A DNA stretch of 64,000 nucleotides from Lithobates sylvaticus (Eukaryota > Chordata > Amphibia > Anura > Ranidae), in assembly GCA_028564925.1 (NCBI GenBank), contig CM053028.1, positions 438,108,071 through 438,172,070 on the forward strand, in the 5' to 3' direction. Made by a program: the position numbers and the translations under genes. Of this stretch, positions 60,901 through 63,165 are shown one piece after another (position 1 is the first letter of the stretch; every line of letters begins with the position of its first letter). Under the pieces are notes generated by a model. The model made no database searches, had not been told where the DNA came from, and was given only the letters and a program-made list of their open reading frames with translations.

Positions 60901-61260
60901 TTGCCTTTTTCAGAAGCAGAAGTATCTTCCCTTTTAGGGGGTGCATGAACAGCAACCTAAACATTTCAGCCCTCCTATTTAGAAAACACCCTCTAACATC
61001 TTTAAAATGAATCTATGGCATGGCTATTGATGTTCAAGTATTTACGCTGGCTAAAAGCAATAATAGACCTCAAAACAAAATGTATTATATTGTGGTTTAC
61101 CTATTCTTATATACTGCTACTAAATCTCATTAACAGTCATTGTTTCCTCTTTCACAGTGAACAGGAAGAAGATTTTGTATTTGAAGATTTTGCACGTGAT
61201 CAACTTAAAGATGAATTGCAACCTGAAGAGAAAGAGGAAGAGGAAGAAGATGAGAAATGA
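4217..61260 (+). CDS. SAG: S-arrestin (rod arrestin), 15 coding exons, 396 aa
   Basis: Rod arrestin binds light-activated, phosphorylated rhodopsin in rod outer segments and stops transducin signalling. Coding exons: 4217-4276, 6379-6439, 6635-6679, 6922-7115, 8896-8955, 9117-9184, 15866-16001, 16653-16737, 17291-17363, 30576-30713, 33116-33193, 49120-49143, 52563-52618, 54172-54181, 61158-61260. They sum to 1191 bases (396 codons plus stop), all with AG/GT borders and matching phases. The two phosphate-sensing lysines are K13-K14. The polar core is complete: D29, R171, D292, D299, R376 (bovine D30, R175, D296, D303, R382). The finger loop reads [12 protein letters not shown]. The C-tail has the anchoring phenylalanines F369, F371 and F374 and an acidic end. 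Rod rather than cone arrestin is chosen from the overall sequence and the 10-base exon, recalled as a SAG feature. The gene looks intact; its introns are inflated by transposons. Confidence 0.96.
4398..5100. mobile_element. MITE-like element (AGCTGGCCATA) with a second MITE inside
   Basis: Ends AGCTGGCCATA and TATGGCCAGCT are perfect inverted repeats next to TAA and TTA. The element is interrupted at 4510-4921 by a younger MITE with its own TTA duplication, so it is older. Without the insert it would be about 290 bases. Confidence 0.6.
4510..4921 (+). mobile_element. MITE, GTACACACGGTCGGA family, copy 1
   Basis: Ends TGCCCCGTACACACGG and GTGTGTACGGGGCA are inverted repeats, with TTA at 4507-4509 and 4922-4924. 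The interior has further self-complementary TCCGACGGAAAA / TTTTCCGTCGGA blocks and the marker gccacgcatgctcagatcac. Four more copies of this family are in the window (43397, 46691, 47502, 49300). Confidence 0.75.
5420..5731. mobile_element. TTAA element fragment (TTAAAGCRGAGTTCC family)
   Basis: The right end reads ggaactctgctttaa, ending in TTAA at 5728-5731, and the interior has the family marker aaagtcagcagctaca. The left border is unclear. Relatives are at 20178, 41675 and 50499. Confidence 0.45.
5825..6048. mobile_element. MITE-like element (GGTTGGGTTCACACC)
   Basis: The left end ggttgggttcacacc is approximately the inverse of the right end gatgtaaacccagcc. About 224 bases, non-coding. 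The TTCACAC end motif recurs in the elements at 26800 and 51444. Confidence 0.5.
6379..6439 (+). CDS. SAG: SAG exon 3
   Basis: Acceptor caccaacag, donor gtaagt. 61 bases encoding residues 21-40 and the first base of codon 41. Contains [10 protein letters not shown] with D29, the first polar-core aspartate. Confidence 0.95.
6635..6679 (+). CDS. SAG: SAG exon 4
   Basis: Acceptor tttctgcag, donor gtaact. 45 bases encoding [15 protein letters not shown] plus one base of the next codon, part of the N-domain beta sandwich. Confidence 0.95.
6922..7115 (+). CDS. SAG: SAG exon 5 (finger loop)
   Basis: Acceptor ctcttcacag, donor gtaata. 194 bases encoding residues 56-120. It holds [11 protein letters not shown], the receptor-engaging finger loop [12 protein letters not shown], and the helix segment [10 protein letters not shown]. 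Confidence 0.96.
7448..8353. mobile_element. Non-autonomous hAT element with 8-base target duplication
   Basis: Begins CAGTGTTTCTCA and ends TTGAAAAAGGCTG. The duplication CCCTATAG is perfect at 7440-7447 and 8354-8361. The outer parts (cagccaagacaccc / cttggttgaaaaagg) form the inverted repeats. The middle is occupied by a solo LTR (7632-8158), so the original element was about 375 bases. No transposase. Confidence 0.75.
7632..8158. mobile_element. Solo LTR, 527 bases
   Basis: Starts TGTCACG and ends CCTGACA, the usual TG...CA form, with a 5-base duplication CAGGG at 7627-7631 and 8159-8163. No internal retroelement sequence remains, consistent with LTR-LTR recombination. It lies inside the hAT element and so inserted later. 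It is a fossil; family not recognised. Confidence 0.65.
8476..8817. mobile_element. MITE, TAA target duplication
   Basis: Ends AGCCTGGTATACAG and GTGTGTACAGGCCT are inverted, with TAA at 8473-8475 and 8818-8820. End motif shared with the elements at 2299 and 2976. Non-coding. Confidence 0.55.
8896..8955 (+). CDS. SAG: SAG exon 6
   Basis: Acceptor ttcttacag, donor gtgagt. 60 bases encoding residues 121-140, [20 protein letters not shown], the conserved LPCSV core of arrestins. Phase 0 at both ends. Confidence 0.96.
9117..9184 (+). CDS. SAG: SAG exon 7
   Basis: Acceptor tattttaag, donor gtaagt. 68 bases encoding residues 141-162 and two bases of codon 163. Contains [10 protein letters not shown], conserved in all arrestins. 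Confidence 0.95.
9378..9757. mobile_element. MITE, TGCCGCGTACACAC subfamily
   Basis: Ends TGCCGCGTACACAC and GTGTACGCGGCA are inverted repeats, flanked by TAA and TTA. Multiple internal blocks of gtccgtcgga and its inverse can fold back. Closest relative is the element at 13492. Confidence 0.65.
9808..11323 (-). mobile_element. Tc1/mariner transposon (CAGTATCTCACAAAAGTGAG family)
   Basis: The left end cagtatctcacaaaagtgag is matched by the inverse of ctgacttttatgaggtactg at the right; both ends sit in (TA)n runs, fitting a TA target. A further internal inverted repeat starts acccctcacatttttgtaaa. The transposase is read on the minus strand and is broken. A short deletion derivative with the same ends is at 53871. 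Confidence 0.85.
10179..11083 (-). pseudogene. Broken Tc1 transposase
   Basis: The N-terminal piece (11083-10790) has the helix-turn-helix text [18 protein letters not shown] followed by GYKKISKTL. The C-terminal piece (10514-10179) has [24 protein letters not shown] and [12 protein letters not shown], covering the second aspartate and the glutamate of the DD34E site. The two pieces are in different frames with stops between them, so no active enzyme is expected. Confidence 0.85.
11328..11372. repeat. TA microsatellite between two Tc1 elements
   Basis: Run of TA dinucleotides separating the end of one Tc1 element from the start of the next. A similar run lies at 9772-9803, left of the first element. 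Confidence 0.8.
11373..12838 (+). mobile_element. Tc1/mariner transposon (GGGAGATCAAAATTATAGAAC family)
   Basis: Left end cacgggagatcaaaatta and right end ttttgatctccagtgtg are inverted repeats bordered by TA. About 1.47 kb with one transposase remnant. A poly-T run lies at 12670-12691. Confidence 0.85.
11689..12527 (+). pseudogene. Broken Tc1 transposase
   Basis: Starts [20 protein letters not shown] with the paired helix-turn-helix text [18 protein letters not shown]. Further on come [24 protein letters not shown] (first catalytic D region), [12 protein letters not shown] and [12 protein letters not shown]. Stops follow GRP (near 11872) and RKK (near 12018), and the last third lies in another frame from about 12138. 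Inactive. Confidence 0.85.
13492..14183. mobile_element. MITE, TGCCGCGTACACACG subfamily, inside a Tc1 element
   Basis: Ends TGCCGCGTACACACG and CGCGTACGCGGCA with perfect TAA duplications (13489-13491 and 14184-14186). The interior has an ATT microsatellite near 13725-13745 and repeated ttgttggc / gccaacaa blocks. Younger than the Tc1 host copy. Confidence 0.75.
14290..15297 (+). pseudogene. Broken Tc1 transposase
   Basis: Helix-turn-helix region [20 protein letters not shown], then [12 protein letters not shown] (first D), [12 protein letters not shown] (second D) and [15 protein letters not shown] (E). The reading shifts frame near 14826 and a stop follows HVNVLE, so it is inactive. The C-terminus GGSTKLWG is near the element's truncation point. 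Confidence 0.85.
15298..15865. other. Intron 7 tail, nothing recognised
   Basis: AT-rich sequence between the truncated Tc1 element and exon 8. It ends in the polypyrimidine tract of the exon 8 acceptor. Confidence 0.5.
15866..16001 (+). CDS. SAG: SAG exon 8
   Basis: Acceptor ttttgtttcag, donor gtaaga. 136 bases completing codon 163 and encoding residues 164-208. Contains [14 protein letters not shown] with R171 (bovine R175), the arginine of the polar core that senses receptor phosphates, and [11 protein letters not shown]. Confidence 0.96.
16070..16440. other. Intron 8 repeat-like segment, unassigned
   Basis: GC-richer stretch between exons 8 and 9 resembling the interiors of nearby TTAA elements, but without clear ends. 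Confidence 0.3.
16653..16737 (+). CDS. SAG: SAG exon 9
   Basis: Acceptor ttatttgcag, donor gtacgt. 85 bases encoding residues 209-236 and one base of codon 237. Reads [20 protein letters not shown], the first C-domain strands. Confidence 0.95.
17291..17363 (+). CDS. SAG: SAG exon 10
   Basis: Acceptor tatcttgcag, donor gtaagt. 73 bases. Reads [20 protein letters not shown], conserved C-domain text. Confidence 0.95.
18025..19088 (-). mobile_element. CR1/L2-type LINE, 5'-truncated 3' part
   Basis: Minus-strand reading gives the end of a reverse transcriptase: [37 protein letters not shown] and [10 protein letters not shown] (18771-19127), then [19 protein letters not shown] and [11 protein letters not shown] (18400-18615). 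The 3' non-coding part (ggttgaggttgaaaaaag...gtatgttgcggtcg) lies at the left. The frame is broken between the two pieces. The catalytic FADD motif reads FVDD here. Confidence 0.85.
19207..19543. mobile_element. MITE-like element (GGCCCTTTTCATACGG)
   Basis: The left end ggcccttttcatacgg is approximately the inverse of the right end catgtgaaaggggccc. The interior is rich in gatccgctcagcgga-like palindromes. The element at 27175 is a relative. Confidence 0.55.
19879..19900. repeat. GT microsatellite
   Basis: Eleven GT dinucleotides. Confidence 0.9.
20178..20395. mobile_element. Short TTAA element (TTAAAGAGGAAGTTTGC)
   Basis: TTAA at both ends (20178-20181 and 20392-20395). Inner marker aaagtcagtagctacaaatactgtagctgctgactttt is itself a hairpin. 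Same family as 41675 and 50499. Confidence 0.5.
20804..21451 (+). mobile_element. Retroposon with 15-base target duplication
   Basis: AGTATAGTGTGTTAG occurs perfectly at 20789-20803 and 21452-21466. The insert ends in an A-rich tail (taattaaaaaaataa), as for LINE- or SINE-type insertion on the + strand. No reading frame recognised. Contains gtttcgcgaagtgtgtcgct, a motif type common in frog repeats. It splits the promoter region of hAT copy A. Confidence 0.65.
21750..22800 (+). pseudogene. Degraded hAT (BED-type) transposase, copy A
   Basis: Recognisable pieces in several frames: [10 protein letters not shown] near 21750, then the stretch with [12 protein letters not shown] (second catalytic D region) near 22294, [14 protein letters not shown] near 22350, [17 protein letters not shown] near 22515 and an [10 protein letters not shown] match near 22760. 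They align in order with the better copy at 56300-59742. Many breaks; clearly dead. Confidence 0.8.
23171..25283. mobile_element. 2.1 kb foldback element with TTAA ends
   Basis: Two ~1 kb arms in inverted orientation meet near 24178. Outer ends TTAACCACTTACGGACC and GGTCCGGAAGTGGTTAA are inverses, and the centre reads ggtccttaagtggttaagga. Arm features mirror each other (ttgtttacaagttaaaa, acttagaacccccaa, ccgcaagcg-type blocks), with visible divergence. TTAA lies at both borders (23171-23174 and 25280-25283). Probably two copies of one TTAA element joined head to head. Inserted into hAT copy A. Confidence 0.7.
25559..26790. repeat. Tandem repeat, about 3.6 copies of a 323-356 base unit
   Basis: The phrase ttcagarttgtraaagacc followed by catattttctgaaa recurs at 25562, 25885, 26241 and 26591. 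Each unit also has tttgcgcaaatgtttatcaaa and ttttgcaaaatggt. Units differ by small indels and C-tract length. Confidence 0.85.
26800..27172. mobile_element. MITE-like element (AGCATTGTTCACATG)
   Basis: The left end agcattgttcacatg is approximately the inverse of the right end tgtgtgaacaaggcct, next to TAA and TTA. It abuts the MITE at 27175. Confidence 0.5.
27175..27573. mobile_element. MITE-like element (GGTCCCTTTTACAC), TTA duplication
   Basis: Ends ggtcccttttacac and gtgaaaggggtc are inverses; TTA at 27172-27174 and 27574-27576. Interior of repeated gacggatgt / gatcggatgg-like blocks. Confidence 0.6.
27590..27972. other. Unassigned repeat-like segment
   Basis: GC-rich stretch including cttcctggccaatcaggatgg and a T-rich tail. 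No gene or clear element ends recognised. Confidence 0.3.
27990..28807 (-). mobile_element. L1/Tx1-like LINE, 5'-truncated, with 17-base target duplication
   Basis: The minus strand encodes the C-terminus of an ORF2-type protein: [20 protein letters not shown], then a CCHC-like [18 protein letters not shown], and WRAWYESDQ at the end. The poly-A end lies at the left as poly-T. The duplication cccatgtctcttttttt lies at about 27973-27989 and 28808-28824. It is a dead-on-arrival copy. Confidence 0.85.
28825..30258. other. Right part of the composite insertion, low-grade repeats
   Basis: No gene. Includes ccgcttcagccctggaag near 29287, which resembles a repeat end, and cctgaagaagaccataacc with ggtcgaaatgcattgggg near 29872. 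The TTAA end of the composite closes it. Confidence 0.35.
30576..30713 (+). CDS. SAG: SAG exon 11 (gate loop)
   Basis: Acceptor tttctgcag, donor gtaagt. 138 bases completing codon 261 and encoding residues 262-306. Contains [15 protein letters not shown] with D292 and D299, the two aspartates of the polar core on the gate loop. Confidence 0.96.
30856..31422. mobile_element. TTAA element (TTAAAGCGGTCCTGCACACA)
   Basis: Left TTAAAGCGGTCCTGCACACA, right tgtgtgcagaactgctttaa; TTAA at both borders (30856-30859 and 31419-31422). Non-coding. Confidence 0.65.
32095..32345. mobile_element. Possible TTAA element fragment
   Basis: Begins ttaaagctgaactccaag, like the TTAAAGCGGAGTTCC family, but no matching right end is seen. 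Confidence 0.3.
32825..32902 (-). mobile_element. Very short LINE 3' end, 78 bases, with 15-base target duplication
   Basis: atccaagaaattttc is duplicated perfectly at 32810-32824 and 32903-32917. The insert contains ttttttattgaaaatacaac, matching the style of the 3' end of the LINE at 27990, on the minus strand. An extreme 5' truncation. Confidence 0.65.
33116..33193 (+). CDS. SAG: SAG exon 12
   Basis: Acceptor tctttttccag, donor gtaatt. 78 bases completing codon 307 and encoding residues 308-332 plus two bases of G333. Reads [20 protein letters not shown]. Confidence 0.95.
33425..34480 (-). repeat. LTR (3' LTR of the Ty3/Gypsy-type element)
   Basis: Starts TGTAGCGCTACC and ends CCCCGCTACA, with short inverted ends TGTAGCG/CGCTACA. 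Nearly identical to 40603-41658. Confidence 0.93.
34481..34492 (-). other. Polypurine tract
   Basis: C-run on the + strand (G-run on the element strand) directly inside the 3' LTR, where plus-strand priming occurs in LTR elements. Confidence 0.7.
34500..39300 (-). pseudogene. pol region (protease, RT, RNase H, integrase)
   Basis: Domains along the minus strand: aspartic protease with [12 protein letters not shown] near 38815; reverse transcriptase about 37960-37330 with [16 protein letters not shown] and [11 protein letters not shown]; RNase H near 37050-36700; integrase with an HHCC zinc finger near 36200-36070 and a DDE core near 36030-35690, including [11 protein letters not shown] Pro/Glu-rich C-terminal tail follows. 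No chromodomain was noticed. Nearly whole; treated as a fossil. Confidence 0.9.
39214..40542 (-). CDS. gag of the LTR element, PNMA-like
   Basis: Starts MDPIEVGRW. The capsid-like part has [27 protein letters not shown] and [17 protein letters not shown], resembling the Gag-derived PNMA proteins of mammals. A CCHC zinc knuckle ([14 protein letters not shown]) lies near the C-terminus, and the end overlaps the pol region, as is common in this family. The PNMA likeness is by recollection of motifs. Fossil element. Confidence 0.85.
   Translation of the reverse strand: MDPIEVGRWSATWAADPAAAAVIELPGIWQREAVKQLIMSLSPCQKSWIMDMRNDAGYTYALIEWKEETPEQFRSQSIQAPNGQAYQLLHALPRKGDCSPMKAILSPKKEEQKGVESPAQTTLSAELCAVLGEIVTQCRRDPGDYPMSGYRKLRMFSGRTPVPSGEEGFEEWLDGATQALEEWEVSEGRKKQRIVESLKGPALEAIRNLKTSKKDCTAQDYIDILEGVFGGTEKVTELTYQLEHCYQKTGEKLSEYMGRIDKILHRIILKKGIDPGKVDEARAQQVMRGAQPLDPVALILRTRQDGKSLDYPDLIRMVREEEAMLEEKREKQVMGSTKLPVATVRTALTPERETEVDALKLQMSQMMEILTSLVTKETPSPKKETSRRELFPAVPAPASPPDYGEMICFNCGGIGHIAAVCASPKKKKTESRQPAGNAKGPR
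40580..40602 (-). other. Primer-binding site
   Basis: Directly inside the 5' LTR, the element strand reads TGGGGGCTCGT then a near match to TCCGGGAT, resembling the 3' end of tRNA-Pro with a short insertion. The tRNA assignment is tentative. Confidence 0.55.
40603..41658 (-). repeat. LTR (5' LTR of the Ty3/Gypsy-type element)
   Basis: 1056 bases, TGTAGCG...CGCTACA, almost identical to the LTR at 33425-34480. Confidence 0.93.
41675..42045. mobile_element. TTAA element fragment (TTAAAGCGGAGTTCCACCC)
   Basis: The left end is intact with TTAA at 41675-41678, and an inner marker aaagtcagcagctacac sits near 42030. The right end is missing, replaced by a hAT end. Confidence 0.5.
42046..42125 (+). 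mobile_element. Solo end of the hAT family
   Basis: ttttggtgcgaaccgaac followed by caatcccta matches the right-end type of hAT copies A and B (cgaaccgaac...catccct). Only about 80 bases remain. Confidence 0.55.
42224..42714. mobile_element. TTAA element (TTAAAGGGGTTGTAAACC)
   Basis: TTAA at 42224-42227 and 42711-42714. Same family as 3158-3651: ctgcacagaggaggtaagta near the right and aatgcattctatg near the left. Non-coding. Confidence 0.65.
42866..42944. repeat. TA microsatellite, about 38 units
   Basis: Long uninterrupted TA run. Confidence 0.95.
43397..43822 (-). mobile_element. MITE, GTACACACGGTCGGA family, copy 2
   Basis: Ends AGCCCCATACACACGG and GTGTGTATGGGGCT; perfect TAA duplication (43394-43396 and 43823-43825). 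The internal marker reads in reverse (gtgatctgagcatgcg), so it is inverted relative to the other copies. Confidence 0.75.
44167..45542. mobile_element. Non-autonomous hAT element carrying a minisatellite
   Basis: Starts CAGAGGTGTCCAAAC and ends GGACTTTGGACATGCCTG; a perfect 8-base duplication ATCTAGAG lies at 44159-44166 and 45543-45550. No transposase. The right part has a gtggccccggcgctgg hairpin. Inner text ttggcgtataacacgcacc resembles another dispersed frog repeat. Confidence 0.85.
44500..45115. repeat. Minisatellite, mixed 21- and 33-base units
   Basis: Repeats of cagcccccatcattgtcagg plus aatgtcaggaatg, about 20 copies in total. Some units lack the 12-base gtcaggaatgtc-type half. Because 21 and 33 are multiples of three, all frames stay open over long stretches. 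Confidence 0.9.
46691..47115 (+). mobile_element. MITE, GTACACACGGTCGGA family, copy 3
   Basis: TTA duplication at 46688-46690 and 47116-47118. Marker gccacgcatgctcagatcac at about 46899 in + orientation. Lies in the left arm of the palindrome. Confidence 0.75.
47502..47885 (+). mobile_element. MITE, GTACACACGGTCGGA family, copy 4
   Basis: TAA duplication at 47499-47501 and 47886-47888. Marker gccacgcatgctcagatca at about 47669, also in + orientation. Lies at the mirror site of copy 3. An internal part present in copy 3 is missing here. Confidence 0.75.
49120..49143 (+). CDS. SAG: SAG exon 13 (24-base microexon)
   Basis: Acceptor ccacttgcag, donor gtacag. Reads C-TTA-TTG-GGT-GAT-ATG-ACT-TCA-AG, completing G333 and encoding LLGDMTS, with two bases of S341. 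Length and phase exactly bridge exons 12 and 14, and the text matches LLGELTSS of mammalian SAG. Confidence 0.94.
49300..49720 (+). mobile_element. MITE, GTACACACGGTCGGA family, copy 5
   Basis: Ends TGCCCCATACACACGG and GTGTGTACTGGGCA; TTA duplication at 49297-49299 and 49721-49723. Starts only about 150 bases downstream of microexon 13. Confidence 0.75.
50499..50970. mobile_element. TTAA element fragment (TTAAAGCGGAGTTCTGC)
   Basis: Left TTAA at 50499-50502. Hairpin marker gcagctacaaatactgcagctgc near 50540. GC-rich interior with gccgggcaccca blocks. Right end unclear. Confidence 0.45.
51022..51443. mobile_element. TTAA element (TTAACGTGATTGTAAAAG)
   Basis: TTAA at 51022-51025 and 51440-51443. 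Same family as 51750-52226, with the shared phrase ttgcacagagcagcccg. Its right TTAA doubles as the target site of the next MITE. Confidence 0.55.
51444..51722. mobile_element. MITE-like element (GACCGCCTTCACACC)
   Basis: Left gaccgccttcacaccgag and right cttggtgtgaaagcccac are approximate inverses; TAA at 51441-51443 and 51723-51725. Interior of agcggtg / caccgct blocks. Confidence 0.6.
51750..52226. mobile_element. TTAA element (TTAAAGTGATTGTAAAGTC)
   Basis: Left ttaaagtgattgtaaag, right ctttacaactcctttaa; TTAA at both borders (51750-51753 and 52223-52226). About 477 bases, non-coding. Confidence 0.7.
52563..52618 (+). CDS. SAG: SAG exon 14
   Basis: Acceptor gttttttacag, donor gtaaga. 56 bases completing S341 and encoding residues 342-359, [18 protein letters not shown], plus one base of A360. 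Confidence 0.96.
52822..53137. mobile_element. Non-autonomous hAT element (CAGGGGCGGACTGAC)
   Basis: Ends CAGGGGCGGACTGAC and GTCAGTCCGCCCCTG are perfect inverted repeats. Flanks CTGCACAC and TTGCACAC agree at 7 of 8 bases. 316 bases, no transposase. Confidence 0.8.
53426..53758. mobile_element. MITE-like element (AGCTGGCCATAGA), TTA duplication
   Basis: Ends AGCTGGCCATAGA and TCTATGGCTGGCT are inverses; TTA at 53423-53425 and 53759-53761. Same family as 4398-5100. Confidence 0.65.
53871..54060. mobile_element. Deletion derivative of the Tc1 element at 9808
   Basis: Ends CAGTATCTCACAAAAG and TTGTGAGATACTG with the same sub-terminal gtgacaacactgaag / cttcagtgttgtcac. Only about 190 bases remain, so it is a MITE mobilised by that Tc1 family. 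TA-like flanks (ttacag ... ctgtag). Confidence 0.8.
54172..54181 (+). CDS. SAG: SAG exon 15 (10-base microexon)
   Basis: Acceptor acaatgacag, exon CTAAAGAAAG, donor gtaaga. Completes A360, encodes K361 and E362 and gives two bases of S363. A 10-base exon at this position is a known feature of vertebrate SAG, and the frame only closes if it is used. Confidence 0.92.
54337..54392. repeat. Perfect 18-base hairpin
   Basis: cactactaaaatactgca at 54337-54354 and its exact inverse at 54375-54392, with a 20-base loop. Confidence 0.7.
54510..55135. other. Repeat-like segment of intron 15
   Basis: Contains gggtctggtatggatttt and, at 55000-55110, text like the right half of the TTAAAGGGGTT family (ggacctgagaagaggagg, gcacagggcaggtaagtata). 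Borders unclear; no gene. Confidence 0.4.
56290..58893 (-). pseudogene. hAT transposase with BED zinc finger, broken
   Basis: In order on the minus strand: BED finger near 58850-58720 ([20 protein letters not shown] and a [10 protein letters not shown] end); RNase H-like start with [20 protein letters not shown] (58250-58150); [13 protein letters not shown] and [14 protein letters not shown] (57810-57700); [17 protein letters not shown] (57550); [16 protein letters not shown] (56910); C-terminal dimerisation domain [24 protein letters not shown] (56600-56470), continuing in another frame as [13 protein letters not shown]. The pieces lie in different frames with stops between, so this copy is inactive. 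Confidence 0.88.
58912..59742 (-). CDS. N-terminal open frame of the hAT element
   Basis: Open for 276 codons; the likely start is the inner [11 protein letters not shown] (about 59580), also found in copy A. Low-complexity Ser and acidic stretches ([18 protein letters not shown]) and [18 protein letters not shown]. It could be the first exon of the transposase or a separate accessory protein; the sequence alone does not decide. Confidence 0.6.
   Translation of the reverse strand: MPPAQYTPEDTPYCWCSVIQASAAVKVGVVCLLHSIHPKLPLIAGFPISLQAISMSGRLTRRGRQSRANKRGQAGSVSRGNSAGHGRGASSSARGHGTRLSLFSAAGRVEPHHAEDLVEWMTKPSSSSSSSLTQAQGTGKAAANASSSLVSVSSVTPSLDPPCPPEKSPELFDHSVGYILQEDTQRLEGSDDDTQLVEGSSVSPERGDAQEGQQSGSHVPPAAAYCQVCSSDEEGGDDEVTDSTWVPDRREEEEEAHLQGGRMPSGGQLKGSTPTE
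59618..60360 (-). repeat. Minisatellite of 88-89 base units inside the hAT element
   Basis: About nine copies of a unit containing tgtatactgtgctggaggca, acacccactttaactgctgc and cctgtattacagaacaccag. One copy (about 59875) is shortened. Lies between the TATA box and the first open frame of the transposon. Confidence 0.92.
60455..60470 (-). promoter_or_regulatory. TATA box of the hAT element
   Basis: The minus strand reads CACTATATAAGG about 280 bases inside the right end, next to a GC-rich palindrome ggccgccgcgctggcggcc. Copy A has cacactataaaagg at the matching place. Confidence 0.55.
61158..61260 (+). CDS. SAG: SAG exon 16 (C-terminal exon)
   Basis: Acceptor ctctttcacag. 103 bases completing S363 and encoding residues 364-396 and the TGA stop at 61258-61260. 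Holds [19 protein letters not shown] with R376 of the polar core and the F-x-F-x-x-F anchor of the C-tail, then an acidic [11 protein letters not shown] end. Confidence 0.96.
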
Positions 61261-61460
61261 GTGGAAAGTGAAACTCTTCAATGTATTTTTTAATCCTCAC
61301 GTTGCAACTTGTCACCTTATCTTTCCACTACATAGGAGAAATTGAAAACAGGAAAAAAAACCTGGATAGTATACAATATAATTTAATGCTTGATTTTCTT
61401 TGGGTGTTGTATCCGCATTTATAGATGTATTAAATGACAGTCTAGTCCTTTAAACCATTA
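61261..61460 (+). other. SAG 3' UTR
   Basis: AT-rich sequence after the stop, ending a short distance after the ATTAAA at 61429. The cleavage site is not determined. Confidence 0.6.
61429..61434 (+). terminator. Polyadenylation signal of SAG
   Basis: ATTAAA, the common variant signal, about 170 bases after the stop codon. Confidence 0.6.
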
Positions 61461-61669
61461 CAAGTGAAAAGTAGAAATATAAGACCCACTCTGAAAAAAA
61501 AAAAAAACCCCATTGGAATCCATGCGTCTGGCGCCCCGCATGTAGATTAGGGGGCAAGATGCATGGAGGGGGAGCGGCGCCCCTAATGGACGGGCTGCCA
61601 CTGGTGATATGCAACAAAAATTGAAACAACAAAGATGTTTGTTTTTAGTTTTCTAGTTAAATATATATA

Positions 61670-61925
61670 CAGTGAAAAAATAAGTACACCTTATGGAAAT
61701 GGTTGACTTTTTCAAAAGGTGATATACATGAATAAAAACTCCAAGAAAATTGCCTTTTCAATATTTTATTCAACCAAAAATATCAAAAGATGTAATGATA
61801 TACTGTGGAAAAGATGTGTACACCCTTGGACCCCTTTAGAAGAAATTACTAATATTGGACATTTTATAACTGTCTACTAATCTCAGACTTAAACAGAATT
61901 AAGTAAAATGTTTGACCATTCCTCC
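61670..61925. mobile_element. Tc1-like transposon end, truncated
   Basis: Starts acagtgaaaaaataagtaca next to a TA run, typical of a Tc1/mariner end. Similarity to a transposon interior fades after about 61925 and no second end is present. Confidence 0.55.
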
Positions 61926-61974
61926 TTGCAAACATTGTCCAGTTACGTTATTGTTACAGTAAGATGTTGGTGTA

Positions 61975-62226
61975 CTCAATTCTGCATTCTGTACATTGCG
62001 CATTCCTGAACTCTACATTCTGATCATAGCGCACCACTGCACTCTACATTCTTTACAAAGTGCACCCCTGAACTCTACATTCTCTACATAGCGCACTTCA
62101 AAACTCTGCACTCTGTGTCTAGCGCATTCCTGAACTCTGCACTCTGTACCTAGCGCACTCCTGAACCCTGCACACTGTGCTTAGCATACTCCTGAATTCT
62201 GCACCCTGTGTGTAATGCACTCTGGG
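61975..62226. repeat. Degenerate minisatellite, about 35-base units
   Basis: About seven units of the form ctgaactctgcactctgtacctagcgcactc between SAG and the tRNA array. Confidence 0.8.
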
Positions 62227-62229
62227 TAT

Positions 62230-62757
62230 TTGTCACTGCCCCTTTAAAACCCTCCCACTGTTAGTACAGTTTGACCAGACCCACCATTTGATGCAGCATG
62301 CTCTCCCCCTTAGTGGGGAAGAGGGGGTCATTTGTATTGTGGTGGGAGTGTGGTTGAGATCCTGCACCTATTTTCTTGAGAAAAAATGCCCTGACCACCA
62401 GTATACAGGGGCACACTGATCATCAAGTATGCAGGGCCTCTGGGTACTAGTATAAGCAATAATCACAGAATTCTTTCAGCTGGTTTCTGCTAGCATTGAT
62501 ATGTGTTCCCACATCCAACTATGCTGGAAATCCAGGAAGTTGTGGAAATAGATGGCCAGCAGACAGGCATCAATCACAACATGAAAGGAGATTTATATTT
62601 GATTGTTAAAAATAACTATTGTTTTTACTGCGGGTACAATGCTGATGTTATCAAATAAAAGTGAATGCTTTGACTATAAATCTCCTTTAAGGGCTCTCTG
62701 ACCCCTTCGCGTCGACGCATGGTGCCACGTGTCTCCTGGGCAAAGGAGTCCCAAAGT
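62230..62757. other. Spacer before the tRNA array, nothing recognised
   Basis: No gene or element ends seen. The last 60 bases (tcgcgtcgacgcatggtgcc) differ from the array spacer, so the array's left edge is at about 62757. Confidence 0.5.
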
Positions 62758-62821
62758 GCCGAAATAGCTCAGTTGGGAGAGCGTTAGACTAAAGGTCCCT
62801 GGTTCGATCCCGGGTTTCGGC
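62758..62821 (+). pseudogene. tRNA-Phe pseudogene, anticodon deleted
   Basis: Identical to the following copies in acceptor stem, D arm and T arm, but 8 bases (gaagatct) covering the anticodon and part of its stem are missing. It cannot form an anticodon arm. Confidence 0.9.
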
Positions 62822-63092
62822 AACTGTTGTAACTTGGACAAGGATCCCACTACATGTGATCATTTGTCTTTCCCGTTAAGCATGCTAGTGCGTGTTTGAT
62901 TCTTTCACTTCTCATGTGCCTGTTGTTCATAACAGAGTGGTTGCTTAGTTTCACCTGGAACAAAGTCAAGGATCTTGCTGTGCGTTTTCTTTTCCGGCAA
63001 CATGCATAGACATAAAAATGTCACTAATTAATAGCATCCCTTCACACCAGCACATGGTACCCCACAATTGTCGGCATGGATTAGCACAACAG

Positions 63093-63165
63093 GCCGAAAT
63101 AGCTCAGTTGGGAGAGCGTTAGACTGAAGATCTAAAGGTCCCTGGTTCGATCCTGGGTTTCGGCT
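63093..63165 (+). tRNA. tRNA-Phe (GAA)
   Basis: 73 bases, acceptor GCCGAAA/TTTCGGC, A box TAGCTCAGTTGGG, anticodon GAA at 63126-63128, B box GGTTCGATCC. The discriminator base is T instead of the usual A, and the T stem has an extra G-T pair. No T4 terminator until about 63328. Confidence 0.88.
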
